From Thoreauomyces humboldtii (lineage: Eukaryota; Chytridiomycota; Chytridiomycetes; Spizellomycetales; Powellomycetaceae), in NCBI GenBank assembly GCA_027596035.1, contig JADGJA010000299.1, positions 1 through 25,051 on the forward strand: DNA of 25,051 bases, read 5' to 3'. Below, in pieces: positions 1 to 11,510 of the stretch. Made by a program: the position numbers and the translations under genes. Each line of letters starts with the position of its first letter. Positions within the stretch are counted from its first letter, which is position 1. Below the pieces are notes generated by a model. That model had not been told where the DNA came from and did not search any database. It saw nothing but the letters and a program-made list of their open reading frames with translations.

Positions 1-218
1 CCCCCCGTCACAGTTTTAATGTGGAGGTCCTCATACGGTGAGACATCGAAGAGGGCCCTGACGTTTTTGGCGTCCACTACGAGGAATTCACCGGAAGCCA
101 GGCGTCTCACGGCATCATGTGCTCGTGACAGCAAGAGAAAATATCGTGGAATCCAAGCTCGAGGAGCCAGCGCCGTAATTGGGAATGTGATGTGGGGGAG
201 GAAAAGCAGGCAAGGCAT
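1..218 (-). CDS. 5' part of an unassigned protein-coding gene, cut by the left window edge
   Basis: On the minus strand an ATG at 218-216 opens a frame with no stop down to position 1, about 72 codons. The first ~30 residues are hydrophobic (MPCLLFLPHITF...). The part nearer the window edge reads like ordinary globular coding sequence (GEFLVVDAKNVRALFDVSPY, then EDLHIKTVTG). The hydrophobic stretch could be a signal or anchor. It could also be intron or leader sequence, because a pyrimidine-rich tract ending in AG near 126-140 could be a splice acceptor, making the real coding start elsewhere. A TATAAAC-like string lies about 30 bp upstream of the ATG on the minus strand. I do not recognise the family. 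The gene is on the same strand as, and downstream of, the ERICH3-like gene. Confidence 0.4.
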   Translation of the reverse strand, partial: MPCLLFLPHITFPITALAPRAWIPRYFLLLSRAHDAVRRLASGEFLVVDAKNVRALFDVSPYEDLHIKTVTG

Positions 219-448
219 CACAGGTTCCCTGGCTTCGAGAACCACTAGTTTATAACATGCCACATCCCGGGACCGGCACGGCGCCAGGGAATGCCATGGA
301 TATGCCGGGCCGAAATGTTTGATTAAAAAAGCAAATTGTCAAGGAAAGGATCCGTGCAGTGTGCCAAGATTGAATCTGTGATGTCAAGCGTGAGTCAATA
401 TCGGCTCCAGCCATGAAGGTAACAGGATGAACTACCTTGGTGGAGCTT

Positions 449-3400
449 TCACACCTCTACCAGATCCTCGGATTGAGCAAGCTTTTGGCTCGAATTGCGT
501 GCCACTGTGTCTGCTGCGAGCTTTGTTACGCTGCCCGAACGGCTTACAGGTCGACTCACGTGCCGACTACTGGGTTTAGCGATGTACGCAGGTTGATCGG
601 ATTCATGTGTGCCATTGATGATAGCATCAGATCCCCGTGATCCCCGTGAGTTCAGATTGCTGCTGATGAGTGAAGAAGCCGATCGAGCGGACGCCTTTGA
701 CAGCGAGGCATCAGGACGATTGACGTTGGCCAAACTTGTAGCAGCTGATGGCGGAAGCGGCAAGGCCGCTGCCATGCCAACGCTGCTCTCGATTCGAGGA
801 GCGGATCCTCGCGTTCCATTAGAACCGAGCAACGTTCGGGAAGCAAGAGATGGCACAGACTTTGTGTACTGTTTGCTAGCTACAAGGTTGTCGGTGGAAG
901 CCGTCGACTTCGCGCTGAAGTGACCTGCTTTCGCGATATCGTTGGTGTTTGGAGCGGCAGACTCGGGGAGAGGAACTGACGCCGCCATCTTCACTGTGCT
1001 CCGATGGGAAGGCATTGGTTTTACCACATTGTCGACGCTGGACGCAGCAGACGCCGTGTTGGTTGCCAGAAGTGGAACGGACCTCATAGCGGATCTGGAT
1101 AAAACCGGCTGACTGCCTCGTTTCTCCGCGAGACTTTGTACGCTACCCACAACCGACGGGGGCAGCGGAGTTTTCGTTGCTAGGTCAATTCCACTCTGCG
1201 ATCGCTTTGGTGAGGCCGATCCGAGATTAAAGCGCGATGCGGCTTTCACGTGCCCAGCTGTGGTAGGACGCGGGGCATTGAGCTGTTCTTCGCTAGATGT
1301 CGCCGATCTCGATAACGGGGAAGATTTCGCAGCTTTGGCCGCCAGCCTTGAGGAAGAGCCTCGAGGGCTCTTCCTTGCTTGATCATCGGCAGAAGACGGC
1401 GGCACGGGAAGCTGAGCAGCCATATCCACGCTGTCCAACCGCAGAGGACCACCACGAGGGTTGGGTTCCGCAGAGATAACGTGCTGCAGTGAATCCTTCT
1501 GATCAACATAGTCACTTTCTTCTGCTATTTCGTCACCGTCCTGAAGACCAGTTGCTGCTGCGTCCTCCGTAGGCTTGTCTGCCAGCGTCCTGACGGATCC
1601 CGCAATAGCCGCCATCAAAAGATTGTTGGATCGGTGTGGCTTTTCGGAATGCACGTCGAAAGAGCTGTTATTCGCTGTACGAGAAAGCTGAGAGGCTTCC
1701 ACGGCAGCATCCACTCGGTCCACCGTCCAAAACTTCACGTTACTATCGGCGCGGGAGGGCGTGGGCCTGTCCTGAACTTCATGAGGCTGCCTGGCCATGT
1801 CATTGGCCTCTTGCTCCGTGTCATGATCATCACCATCCTCACGGAAGGTGACGACATCTGCAGCCGGGTCCGTAGTAGCATGAGACGCAGGAGATTCAAA
1901 ATCGGCATCGTAATCCGGTTGTCCTTGAGCTCCCTGAACAGCCTGAACGACCTGGTCAACGTCGGGCTCGTCGTCAATATCTTGCGCTTGACTCGTGAAA
2001 GATACATCATTTTCCGTATCTTGCCGACGTTGTTCGCTCGGGTCACTGTGGGTTGCACTTTCCTTTGCGGAGGCAAGATCTGCAAGGCTCTGTGTGCGCT
2101 CCGCCGCGGTTGGTTCTAGTTGGGTCTGTTCTACCACCTCCTTGATGATAGCCGCTTCTTGCTCCTCCTCAATAGGCCCGCTGGTTTCTACGATTCCTGC
2201 GGCGAGCTTTTGACTGTCGGCGTCATCGAGCATGAAGACCTCGCCGTCTGACTCGAAACCCCCCTCACTCCCTGCGTCGAAATCACTGAAGTCAGACGTC
2301 ATAGGGAAGTGAGATTCACGAGTAGGTCGCGCAGATTTCGGCCGGAAAGAGCGGTGACGAGGGGTGGAGGGCGTCGAGCGTCCCGACTTGAGTTTAGCGA
2401 AGGCTGCTGAAGTTGGCCGAGTGTTAGCCGCCGTGGTCGGCTGCGACGCGGCATCCTCAAACAGCCCTCTGGGAGCTGCAGAAGCCTCTGCTTGTTTCGG
2501 GGCGGGGCGGCCAACACGCTGCAAGATTTTGCGGACTTGCACCTCGGCGTCATCAATGTTCCCACTCTGGTATTTCTGCTTGGCGGTATCAAAAAGATCC
2601 GCGATGCTGTCGCCCTCGTGCAGTTTTGGGCGACCCTTAACTTGATCTTTGCGCGCTTGCCTTGCAGTAGTAACAGTATGACCCATTTGCCCTTCCCACT
2701 CATCTCCACTGAGGTCGTCATGAACGATAAGCTGAGCCCCTTTCCGACTACGATTGGCGTTCGGCTTGACCGTTCCTGGGCGAGCAGTCACACTTCCACG
2801 TCCAGCGGTGGTTGGCCTAGTAGCGGAGTTGCCCCTGACCTTGTCTGGCGTACGATGCTTTCCCGCAAGTTGCTCCTGAGTAAGGCCCAAAGCCTTCAGT
2901 TTCCTGGGCGTTTCGTATCGCTGTTTCCGGAGCAGAAGCTCCTCGGCCTTAGCTAGCGAAGCTGGCTTCTCAGCATATAGAAGGGCAGTCCTAGTCATCG
3001 TGACTGGGTATTGAGCCAGAAACTCGGGATATGGCAGCATGGACGTCGCTGCTTGTTGCTGAGAAAACATAAGCATGGGAGGTGTCTGCTGAGAAAGTGT
3101 AGCGCTTCAAAAGCAACCTTACCATCGTCTTTCTCAACTTTTGAGAACGCGGACTTTTATCCTCTTCGATCTGCTTGCGAATGGACACCTGAGCCAGGAA
3201 GTTTGTATCGCATGAGATTTGGTTCGCCGCTATCTGAGGTCCCGGGCTTTACCTCAACCTCTCGGTCAAAGTCTAGGTCATCCATGTGCTTCAGAATGCG
3301 CGAACGGTACTCTGAGCGATCAAGACGAATCTGATTGTACTTGAATCGTTTCGGGTCGATTATGCGTCCCGTTCCATCAACCTTTCAAAGAGACGAAGAC

Positions 3401-3972
3401 CGCGCCCAGGGGTCAGGCTGACCAGATTTGAGGATGGTTTTACGCCGCGACCTGGAGCTTACCAGTCCGAGCTTCAGAAGGTGGCTTCTAATCTTGGGGC
3501 TGTTGAAGTAATCTGCCAGATACTCATCCAGCAAGGGTTCATACAACGGCATATTTGTCGTCACGAGATTGACGTCGTATGTACGTTCTCGTCCTCTAAG
3601 AGTTTGCTCCTCCCAAAGCCTGCTTAAACCGAGGCTTGAGTGACAATCATGACGGGAGGGGCACGCTGCTACCTACTTTTGCTGCGTTCGAGCATCCAGA
3701 GCGCTGTCCTCCTCTCCAAATTCATTGTAGAGCTCTTCGCCGGACAGATCCTCCTCCTCAGTTCTCGAGGCATGGCGCGCAGTTTTCGGTCTCTCGATTC
3801 TGGATGAGCGGTCCGGGTCCCCGTTCTCATCATCTTCCTCCGGCTCTGCCAATCGAACATGCTTGTCGCCGCCACCGTGATGTCCGCTCGCTGATGTATC
3901 ATGTAGGATCGGTAATTCCGGATCCTTTCTTTCATCGTCTGATCCGCCGTTGAGGTAGTCGTTCGAATTCAT
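449..3972 (-). CDS. ERICH3: ERICH3-like ciliary protein with a long disordered tail
   Basis: Proposed exons (minus strand): 3972-3677, 3619-3463, 3381-3253, 3188-3123, 3058-449. All phases agree, giving about 1085 aa. Residues 1-98 are acidic and low complexity. Residues ~125-195 match the conserved N-terminus of vertebrate glutamate-rich protein 3: a YLADYFN...IRSHLLKLGL block, a G-R-I-[IL] turn, then a basic K..KYNQIRLDR..YR helix and HMDDLDFDREVE. ERICH3 is a ciliary protein in animals; the role here is inferred. The last exon (869 codons) is Ser/Ala/Thr/Glu-rich, predicted disordered, without a domain I recognise; its C-terminal third holds degenerate repeats described under findings. The exon 5 acceptor could be 3058 (intron 64 nt) or 3085 (37 nt); I prefer 3058 because it matches the other intron sizes. 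The start at 3972 is the first in-frame ATG of exon 1. Confidence 0.65.
726..1438 (-). repeat. Degenerate ~70-residue protein repeats in the ERICH3-like tail
   Basis: Within the last exon of the ERICH3-like gene, four copies of a short motif of the form S-x-hydrophobic-x-A-x-x-hydrophobic-P-[LV]-P-[PE]-S occur. They are VDMAAQLPVPPSSA (near 1390-1430), IDLATKTPLPPSVV (near 1151-1192), VKMAASVPLPESAA (near 945-990) and VGMAAALPLPPSAA (near 735-780). Spacing is about 205-235 nt. Between them a second motif of the form SV-x-SLA recurs (SVQSLAEK, SVPSLASR, SVRTLADK). The copies are diverged at DNA level, so they are old. Confidence 0.6.
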
Positions 3973-4641
3973 GACTGAGTGCCGACGAAACCTACTACGA
4001 CTCCGAGTGGCAAAAGACGATCCGAGTTTTTACAGCGTTCACCCCAAGACCAGATGATTGCCGTTTGGCAGTTATGATGGCCGTCCAAGGCGACGAGCTC
4101 GACGGAAGAATCCTGTAGGTAGCAGACCAAAGCGGGCGGCGATGAGCTCAGTTGGAAGAAGCTAATGATGGCTAATAATAGCTGACCCGCCGGAGATAAA
4201 ACATCGACTTTCGACAGAACAACTCAGCGGCAACACCTATACAGCTGGGCACTGTATATTCCAGATCCAGCAAGCAGTTCCTGCAGCACGCACATGAATA
4301 CTGCAGAACCGGGACATCTCCTCTTTCGTTGAAGTGATCTGGGACTCAATGACCCGAAGGACCTGGGCCGAACGACTGACAGATGCAATCCGACAGCAAC
4401 TGGATGACTCACAAAGTGTCACACTCCAGTGGACTACAGGAACTTCCCAGGAACGAGGCTGATAAGTAGCGAGGATTGTTTACTTGACTTTGTAGGGAGG
4501 AGAGGACCAGAAGGGCAGGCGAAAGACGGGTCTGATGCTTCAAAGTTTAACATTGGACGTGAAGCAGAAATGATGTGGATTTACGGCGACCGGAGCTGGC
4601 CGGCAACTTTCGCCGAGAAGCTTGCAATTGGATGAATCCAC
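3973..4641. other. Intergenic region between the ERICH3-like start and the CCDC148-like stop
   Basis: 669 bp lying between two genes on the same strand. It must hold the promoter and 5' leader of the ERICH3-like gene and the 3' end of the CCDC148-like transcript. A short open frame at 4429-4635 (+) has no recognisable protein features and no adjacent spliceable exon. I see no RNA gene or repeat here. Confidence 0.5.
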
Positions 4642-7223
4642 TTATCCAAACTTAATAGCGGTTATTTGATCGGGTCTCGTTGGCGCCACCACCATGGAGC
4701 GCAACATGTCCCGCGCGTAAGAGTTTCCAGTTAACCCTTTTTCATGTAATGCCAGACTGAGTTTCATCCTAAGGCATAAAATTAGCATATCAGGACGAGA
4801 ACAGTCGAAAAACAGTGGATAGACAGACACTACCTTCGGTCTTTCAAAACATGATTTGAGGTATAGCCATCAACTCGGTAAAAGGGAGCGGGCTGAAAGA
4901 TTTTAGCGTTTCTAGTACCCAGCCTGCACCAAGGTTTGTTTGCTCACCTCTTTCTCTGCAAGTCTGAATGCTTTGAAAGCTTCTGTGTCCGCCGTAGCTC
5001 TCTCCCGGTCTACATGCACATCTGGCGCCACTGTGGAGCACAGCTTAGCTAAACGCTCCTGGGAAGCAATCCAGTCCAGCCTCTGCTGTTCTGCTTCCTC
5101 TGTTTTGATCTGCATCTTCTCCGCGAAGATAGCGTCTCTGTGGAGGATGCGCTCCTGGTTGTGCTGGGAAGCAGGACAAAACCATGAATTCGGTCATAAG
5201 CTCGGGCCCTGCACTGGCTATGCGGGCTGTACCTTCTGCCGTTTGACAACTTTATCGGTAAAGGCTTCTTGCAACTCTACGCTGCTCGCAATCTGCTTCA
5301 AGACTTGCTCGTGTTTCTCTTGCTGATAGCATTCAATAGCCTCCGCATGAGCCAATCTCAGAACTTGAGCTTTCGCCTGAACCGGTGAAAGAAGGTTTGT
5401 ACATGTCGTTGCAAGATTCCCGAGACGAGTTTCGACATACCTCAGCTGCTAATCGCTGCTTTTCTGAAATGTCCTCGTATCGCCTTGTTTCTTCTGCGAT
5501 AGCTTGTTGAGCTTCAGCTTGGCGGTTTCGCCACTCCGCTACCTGTGCATGCGACTTCGCTATATCTTCCTGTCGATAAGCTGCTTCTGTCTCCGCGATG
5601 TCGGCGCGTCGCTCAGCGAGGTCAGCGCTCATATAAGCAGCGGGGGTCTCGCCGATGAACCGGTCCAACTGCGCATATAGGGAGGTTCGATGAGCGGCAT
5701 GCTGGGTCGCCAAGCGCGCAGATGCCGTGAGTAGCCTTGTATGCAGCTAATGACAGTGTCAGATTAGATTTCTGCCAGTGAAAGCACCGCCCGCGCCGGA
5801 AATTACATACATCAATGTCTTCTCGCTTGAGGTGGCGCAACTCCATTTTAATCCGTCCTATGCATAGCTCCCACTTCTGTGTCTCAACCGAAGCATATTC
5901 GTCCATGATTTTGCGAATATGAAATCGTTCGTTCGAGCTGAGATACTTGGCGGAACGGGAGAGAGAGGTGACAATATTCGTGGCGCGCCATTTTTCTGTG
6001 GTGATCTCGGCCAACTTTTCTTCTTCCGCATCGTTTTTAAGCGCGTTCAAAGCTCGAACCAGACTGTGAAAACCAAGACAGTTTAAGAGACAGATGTAGG
6101 GACTATCCTTGACCTGTCAAGCTATCAAACTACCTTCGGTGCTCCTCGAGGCGCGCTGTCTGAAAACCTTTGTCCATACATGGAAGTTCGAGAAACTTGA
6201 TAACATTGCCTCCATACTCCGTCCAAGGATTTACCCGCTCATCGTCATTGGGTGGGTCATGAGATGGTGTCGAAGCAAGCGTCTCAGAGAGTTCGGCGAA
6301 AGTCTGACCGGATTCGGCAGCGAGCTACCAAAGCAGCCTTTTAGCGATATGAAGGGGATGCTCAGCAAGCACCAAGACGTGCAACAAACCTCCTTTTCAA
6401 TCGCTCCCAGCGAAACTTTCGTTGCCGCAAGATGCCGCATGCATTCATCTAACATTCTCTGTCGTTCAGATTCTCGATTGCATGGGTCATTGCGAACCCT
6501 GGACATGTATTGCAATATGGTCGTAACTGGATTGGAGATCTCTGAAAGGGTCAAAGGTTTGAGCACTTGGCTCGCATTACGATAAGGTGATCTTGACTTA
6601 CGGGACCTTTAAAGAATTCATCACGCTCCTCGTCTCTGCCCTCCATGTCGGCCACTATCTCATCAACCTCTTCAAGAACTTTGAGGTCGCCTTCGTCTTC
6701 GGCAGCCGGATCGCAGAGGGTAACGAACGCTCGAAGATGTTCGTGGAGAGCTCGCTCGTGAGCCGTGCTTGAGTCTCGGCGTTGAGATCATCGACGAAGG
6801 CAAAGAACTCAAGGTAGTCTACTGCTACCTCATACCCTCCAAGCGTGCATGCTCCGTAAACCAGACGGCTCTATGTCGCCGCAGACAAGAGTTTACATGG
6901 TTGGTTGACACAGTCCGCTTCAAGTCTGCAACCTAATGCGAAGCGTGAGTTCCGGGCCGATTCGATGAGCTCCAAGTTACCTAGCTGACCTTGGTTGATA
7001 TCCTGCTCTGCTCGTCTTTATAGCCTGCAAGTCGCGCGGCGTATGCCTCGGGGGCTAGTGGTTTTCTAGCGCTCCGCCCAGTGTGTTTGACAAGAAACGA
7101 GTCGACAGCTGATGCTGCAGTGGAGCGGCAAAGGTCGGACAAACGATTTGGCAGGGGGCAACCACCGAGGAGGAAGTCATACCGGTATGATACTTTGTGG
7201 CTGGCATACTCTAGACGCAGCAT
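4642..7223 (-). CDS. CCDC148: CCDC148-like coiled-coil protein
   Basis: Eleven exons (minus): 7223-6990, 6917-6829, 6767-6602, 6539-6390, 6324-6134, 6063-5811, 5746-5441, 5376-5233, 5163-4948, 4892-4834, 4768-4642; about 644 aa. Phases match at every junction. Recognised by the order of blocks shared with vertebrate CCDC148 (591 aa): an ISNPVTTILQYMSRVR segment near residue 170, a central ERFHIRKIMDEYASVE block, long Glu/Arg/Gln coiled coil including VAEWRNRQAEAQQAIAEETR, and a C-terminal FYRVDGYTSNHVLKD / LSLALHEKGLTGNSYARDML tail matching the animal C-terminus. CCDC148 occurs in ciliated lineages; its exact role is unknown. Uncertain points: the true start (7223 is the first in-frame ATG; an upstream exon is possible) and the exon 3/4 junction, where a GTAAGT donor at 6601 pairs with a CAGAG acceptor, or a GTCCCG donor pairs with CAG. 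Confidence 0.75.
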
Positions 7224-7433
7224 GCAGAATCCTTCCGTCTCATGCCGACCGGTGAGCAACAACAGGCAGAGGGGAAGGGGGAGGAGAAGGGGAGGAGAAG
7301 GGGAGGGAAAACGCGTTGGTCGCGTCTTGCACCCTCAACACAGAAAAGCTGGCAAGCCCTCCGTATATTTGCACGATCTGCCATCCGCAGCGCACACCTC
7401 TCACCGTTCGAAACTCAGCACGAGACAGGCGAC
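7224..7433. promoter_or_regulatory. Divergent promoter between CCDC148-like and HID1, with a polypurine tract
   Basis: The two start codons face away from each other across 210 bp, so both promoters must lie here or overlap the 5' leaders. Positions 7268-7311 are an unbroken 44-nt purine run on the plus strand, built from short GGGGAGGAGAA-type units. No clear TATA box is visible. The function is inferred from position only. Confidence 0.5.
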
Positions 7434-10400
7434 ATGGGTGCAACTGAGAGCAAGTTGGCGTTCAGGAAAAGTGTATTTCAGCTCTACGAGCAACAGGTAC
7501 TCGAAACGTGTCACGACCCGAAGCATTCAGTGGTATACTTGGCCCAAGCGCTCACCGCGTTCCCCGATTTCTCAAGAACATTCCCGCGACGAACGAGGAG
7601 TATTGGGCAAACTTTTACAAGCTACCCGAAACTGCGGAGGATGTTTTCAACCTGTTCGCACCAAAGGACATCCGGAGAGTCAGAGAAGTTGCCGTCAGTA
7701 ACTTGGAAACCCTTTTTCAAAAGGTGCGGAAGACCTCGAACCTCTCCATTCGCAGATGAATGATGTCTGATCTAGGACCCATGCATAGATAATAGGACGG
7801 CTGTTCACTTTCGTGAGCAGTACTGCTGCTGCGCCTACGAAAGATGACTGCAGGGATGTCCTGAATTGCATTCGCATTCTCACGCGGCTGCTGCCGTACG
7901 CGTTTGAGATGGAGGATGGCCGGTTGGAGGAGAAGCTTTTCTGGTCACCTGCGGAAGGCGAGGAGCCTCTGGGCTCTATCTTGGCCAAGGCCGTGGTTCA
8001 GCTTCTGTTCTTCCGGGGGTACGACGAGCTCGATCTTTCCCGGCTGTGAGGGCGCACCAAGAAATAACCTACTTTGCTTCCAGGTTTACCTTACCGACCG
8101 GGACGGAGCCATTGACTGCTCATGGCGTACAGTATATCATCTGGCAGCAGGGTGTGGGTGCCTCAGTGAGCCCACCTACGACAAGAGCAGAAGTCAGCAA
8201 TCGCACCGAAACGCTGCGGTTGCTGTTGACTCTCCTTTCCCATACCATCTATGTCCCCACGGCGAAAGTTACCAGGACAGCCAACAAATGGGCAGATGTA
8301 ATTGCTACCCGCTTGGAGAAGAAGGCTACCTTGTCCCTCCTATGCTCGACTTTGAACACTGCGGTGAACTACGACCCCGTGGGATGGGCGTTGCTTCCTT
8401 ACAACCATGTAGGTTCCGTGCGCGCACCAGTTTCAAATCTGATGCTTACATACCCTTGGGTCTGGTGTGCTTGTAGCTTCTGTTTGCCGATGTACAGGAG
8501 CAGCTGGTTACTATCTGCCTGCAGACTCTCATCGCACTGCTCGACATTCGATTGACGTCAGCAGAAACATCGCCACCTTCGGCGACTTCTTTGAATAGGT
8601 AACTCGATTCATTTTCCATTGTGTGGTTTCCCTCGTTATTGCTGATGAAATGCATTCAACCAGCCCTACTGTTGCGGGGGATGACAGCCGCCGATCCTCG
8701 ATGGCTAGCTCCAGTGCGACCGCTTCGTTTGGCCAAGCCCGCACCGCAGAAGGAAAGGTGAGGCGCCGCCCTTATATGCACGTTCCGTACCATCCGATAC
8801 TGACAGTAAGGGTGTTTCCAGAATGAAGACACTCGCAACGATTTCGGCTTATACGCTGGCAAGTTGCATCGCAACCAAGATTTCGTTCTCGTCATGAACG
8901 GGTTTTGCCGAATCCTTAAGAACCCCCTCGATGTTAGTTGACGGATTCGCGTGGCTGCAAGGGCATTACTGTTACTGACAATAGATATATCCTTAGAGCG
9001 CGAACACTTATCTTCCCGGTTCAACAAAGCGAGTGAACTTTCACACTGAAGTACTCATGCTGTTCTGGAAGCTGATGGACAACAATGCGGTACGTATGAT
9101 ACCATGTTTCGGAATTGCAGCGCCGGCATTGATGTGAAGGGGGGTTCACAGAAATTCGCGCAACACGCTATGGAAAGTGATAAAATATTGGTTATCCTTG
9201 CATCCATCCTGTATTTTGCCATAGAAGCTAGAAGCGACCCAGGTATGCCCTCATTATTTCAAAAAACTTGTTTAGACTATATGCTGACTCTCCCATTAGC
9301 TCAAGTTGGATTTGTGAGAATGTGTAGTTTCTTGCTGCACATGCTATCACAAGATAGGAACTTTGCCGTACAGCTCAACTCGACGTTTGATCACGCGGCG
9401 GTTGGCGCTGCAGCGAAAGCTGTCCCAGCGTTCACAAGCGGTACATGGGCGGACTTCTACTTCCTGGTAACTCACGTCCCGAGTACGAACAACTACTTTG
9501 GAAGCAATCATGCTGATGGCTTTTCAGGCTGTACATACGCTCTGCACGACGCCTGTGCGACCACCAAGCCTTCCTCTTCACGAGCCACTCCTCACTGCCC
9601 TTGCGAATGTGTCTCCATACATCAAGACACTTACTGTGACAACGTCTACAAAGCTTCTTTCGCTGTTCTCGGCGTTTTCCAATCCAGCTTTCATGCTCGC
9701 CAACGAGCATAACCATAAGAATGTCTTCTTCATTTTGGAAGTCTTCAACAACTTGATCCAGTATCAGGTGACGGGTGAGTGCGTCAGTGGGCCACGCAGC
9801 TCGGAAATCCTGAGCTAATCGTGACTTGCAGGGAACGCCCCACTGATATATGGGGTCGTGCGCTACAAGCAAAAGTTTTACGCTCTGCACGATTTGACTT
9901 TCGAACACGCTCAAAGCGAGCTTACACGAGTCAAAACGCTTCGTGCACAAAAGTCGCAAACGAGTGCGGACGGGACGACCCCGACAGGTGTGGCATCAGA
10001 CCGTCGGGAAAGCGAAGCCATGCTCGAAGCCGATGCGCTGCCTCCACCATCGGCGAAAGCCAAAGGGAAGCTCCCTGCTACTGCAGAGGGAGCTAATGAC
10101 ACAGTCCAGTCCCAGGACGTAGCGCCTCCTTCCACGCCAGTAGACGAGAAGGGCAAGTTCGCACCGTCTCAGGAATGGGTAAGGGACCACAGAACCTCAA
10201 CTAGTAGCCAACGCAGCTAACAACTGACCTTGCCTGTAGTTCCTATATTGGCATTCCCACTTGCCCCTCCACACAATTCTGACTCTCCTCGACACCCTGG
10301 CGCCCACCATCGAGCAGCTCTGCGTCGAGAAGGGGATCAACGATGACCGGAAGGTCCTCGAGTTTCTGGAAAGTGGGACGTTAGTCGGAGTGCTACCGGT

Positions 10401-10731
10401 GCCGCACCCAATTTACGTGCGAAAGTTTGTTGCTTCCGTGGGCATTCGGGTCTGGTTCTGCGGATGGTTCTGGGTACGCCACCCACCGTCAACGTCTTGA
10501 GCCGCCACCTGTTCTTGTCTCATGACCGACGCCTTTTCTCATAGGGCTGCGTCTACATGAAGAGCAACGGTATGGGGGCGGGCGAAGCGGCGAAAATCTG
10601 CCCGCCAATATGGACAGGTACGAATTGCTCCTATGGCGGATGCTTGACCGTAGCGCATCGTACTGATTGTGGTTGTTTTCCATGTCTCAGGAACCCAGAT
10701 TCGCTTGTTCACCGTCAAGATGTCTTCATAG
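7434..10731 (+). CDS. HID1: HID1, Golgi-associated secretory-pathway protein
   Basis: Fifteen exons: 7434-7496, 7577-7723, 7789-8018, 8084-8408, 8477-8598, 8664-8757, 8822-8932, 8997-9089, 9152-9242, 9300-9466, 9528-9774, 9832-10178, 10240-10473, 10545-10617, 10691-10731. This gives 794 aa; human HID1 is 788. All phases close. Family landmarks appear in order: MGATESKLAFRK start, LNCIRILTRLLPYAFE, YDPVGWALLPYNH, NTYLPGSTKRVNFH with VLMLFWKLM, VFFILEVFNNLIQYQ, and LVGVLPVPHPIYVRKF near the end. HID1 is a peripheral Golgi protein acting in secretory or dense-core vesicle biogenesis in animals. The N-terminal MG fits N-myristoylation, which is known for the family. The region encoded at about 9940-10170 is a low-complexity linker, as in animals. 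The gene is intact, with no missing block. Confidence 0.95.
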
Positions 10732-10975
10732 ACCCGAGATCCATCCTTTTCTGAGGCTTCTACTGTACATGCCCTTTGATGCTCCCTGACCTTTTATAAG
10801 GAGCTGAATATCCTTTTTTCTCAACTCTCCAAGTAGTGGGACGGACCCCTGCAGCGTCCGCCAGTACAGCAGGGTGCCAGCGCATTTTGAAGCCGGAGAA
10901 TACGGTTCCCTGGAATTGCAGTTCCCCCTTATGCATCCATGATTGGAATCTGCTTCCGCCCTATTTCAGAAGATC

Positions 10976-11510
10976 TCATCCGATCGATGGTGATGGGTCT
11001 GATGGCGCTGGAGCCGCGCCTGCGGCATGTATCCGCTTGTAGAGCGCAGAGGAGGTCGGGCATTCCCGCAAGTCGATGGCCACCGTCTTGTCATCAGCTG
11101 AAAGAAGTCAAAAGGGAAGGGTGGCCTGGGGCATCAGGGGCACATCGGAGAGGATTTTCAAATGAGACGATGGCGTGCGTACCCAGCGTCAAGGATACGG
11201 AGCAGTGTTCGGCCTCTTCGCTCGCCGTTGCAAAGGTGATGTGAGGGTTGCTGTTGTGAAGTCGGGGAAGCTCGTTGACATAGAAGGAGCTACGAACCGA
11301 GATTGCGAGCACTGAGATTAAAATCGGTCCGAGAGAACTGATGGTGCGATCCTCAACGGTTCCGTACCTCAAGGAAGGTTTGGCGACGCACGTGTCGGCG
11401 CCGAAGGTGATGTCAATTCTCTTCAGCAGCGGAAACTGGACGGCGGACCCGTTCCCGACGGCGAGATTCCGCGTGAGGGATTTGACCGAGAATGCTTTGA
11501 TTGCGACCAT
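10976..11510 (-). CDS. Mitochondrial ribosomal protein, L51/S25/CI-B8 family
   Basis: Three exons (minus): 11510-11368, 11289-11183, 11097-10976; about 123 aa, with phases closing on a stop at 10976-10978. The pattern is that of the small thioredoxin-like mitoribosomal proteins (mS25, mL43 or fungal mL61 type). It has a basic N-terminus that could serve as a presequence (SVKSLTRNLAVG), a strand KRIDITFG, then the hallmark helix and strand SSFYVNELPRLHNSNPHITF, and a later strand DDKTVAIDL. Known family role: a structural component of the mitochondrial ribosome. I cannot decide which member. An in-frame upstream ATG at 11564 would add 18 residues. A large open frame on the opposite strand here is an antisense shadow. 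The 3' end converges on HID1, 244 bp away. Confidence 0.6.

Noticed and set aside
1634..2119. 161-codon plus-strand open frame
   Set aside because: It lies wholly opposite the large last exon of the ERICH3-like gene and has no family features; it is a composition shadow.
4429..4635. 68-codon plus-strand open frame in the 669-bp intergenic region
   Set aside because: It has no homologous features, neighbouring exons or codon pattern to support it.
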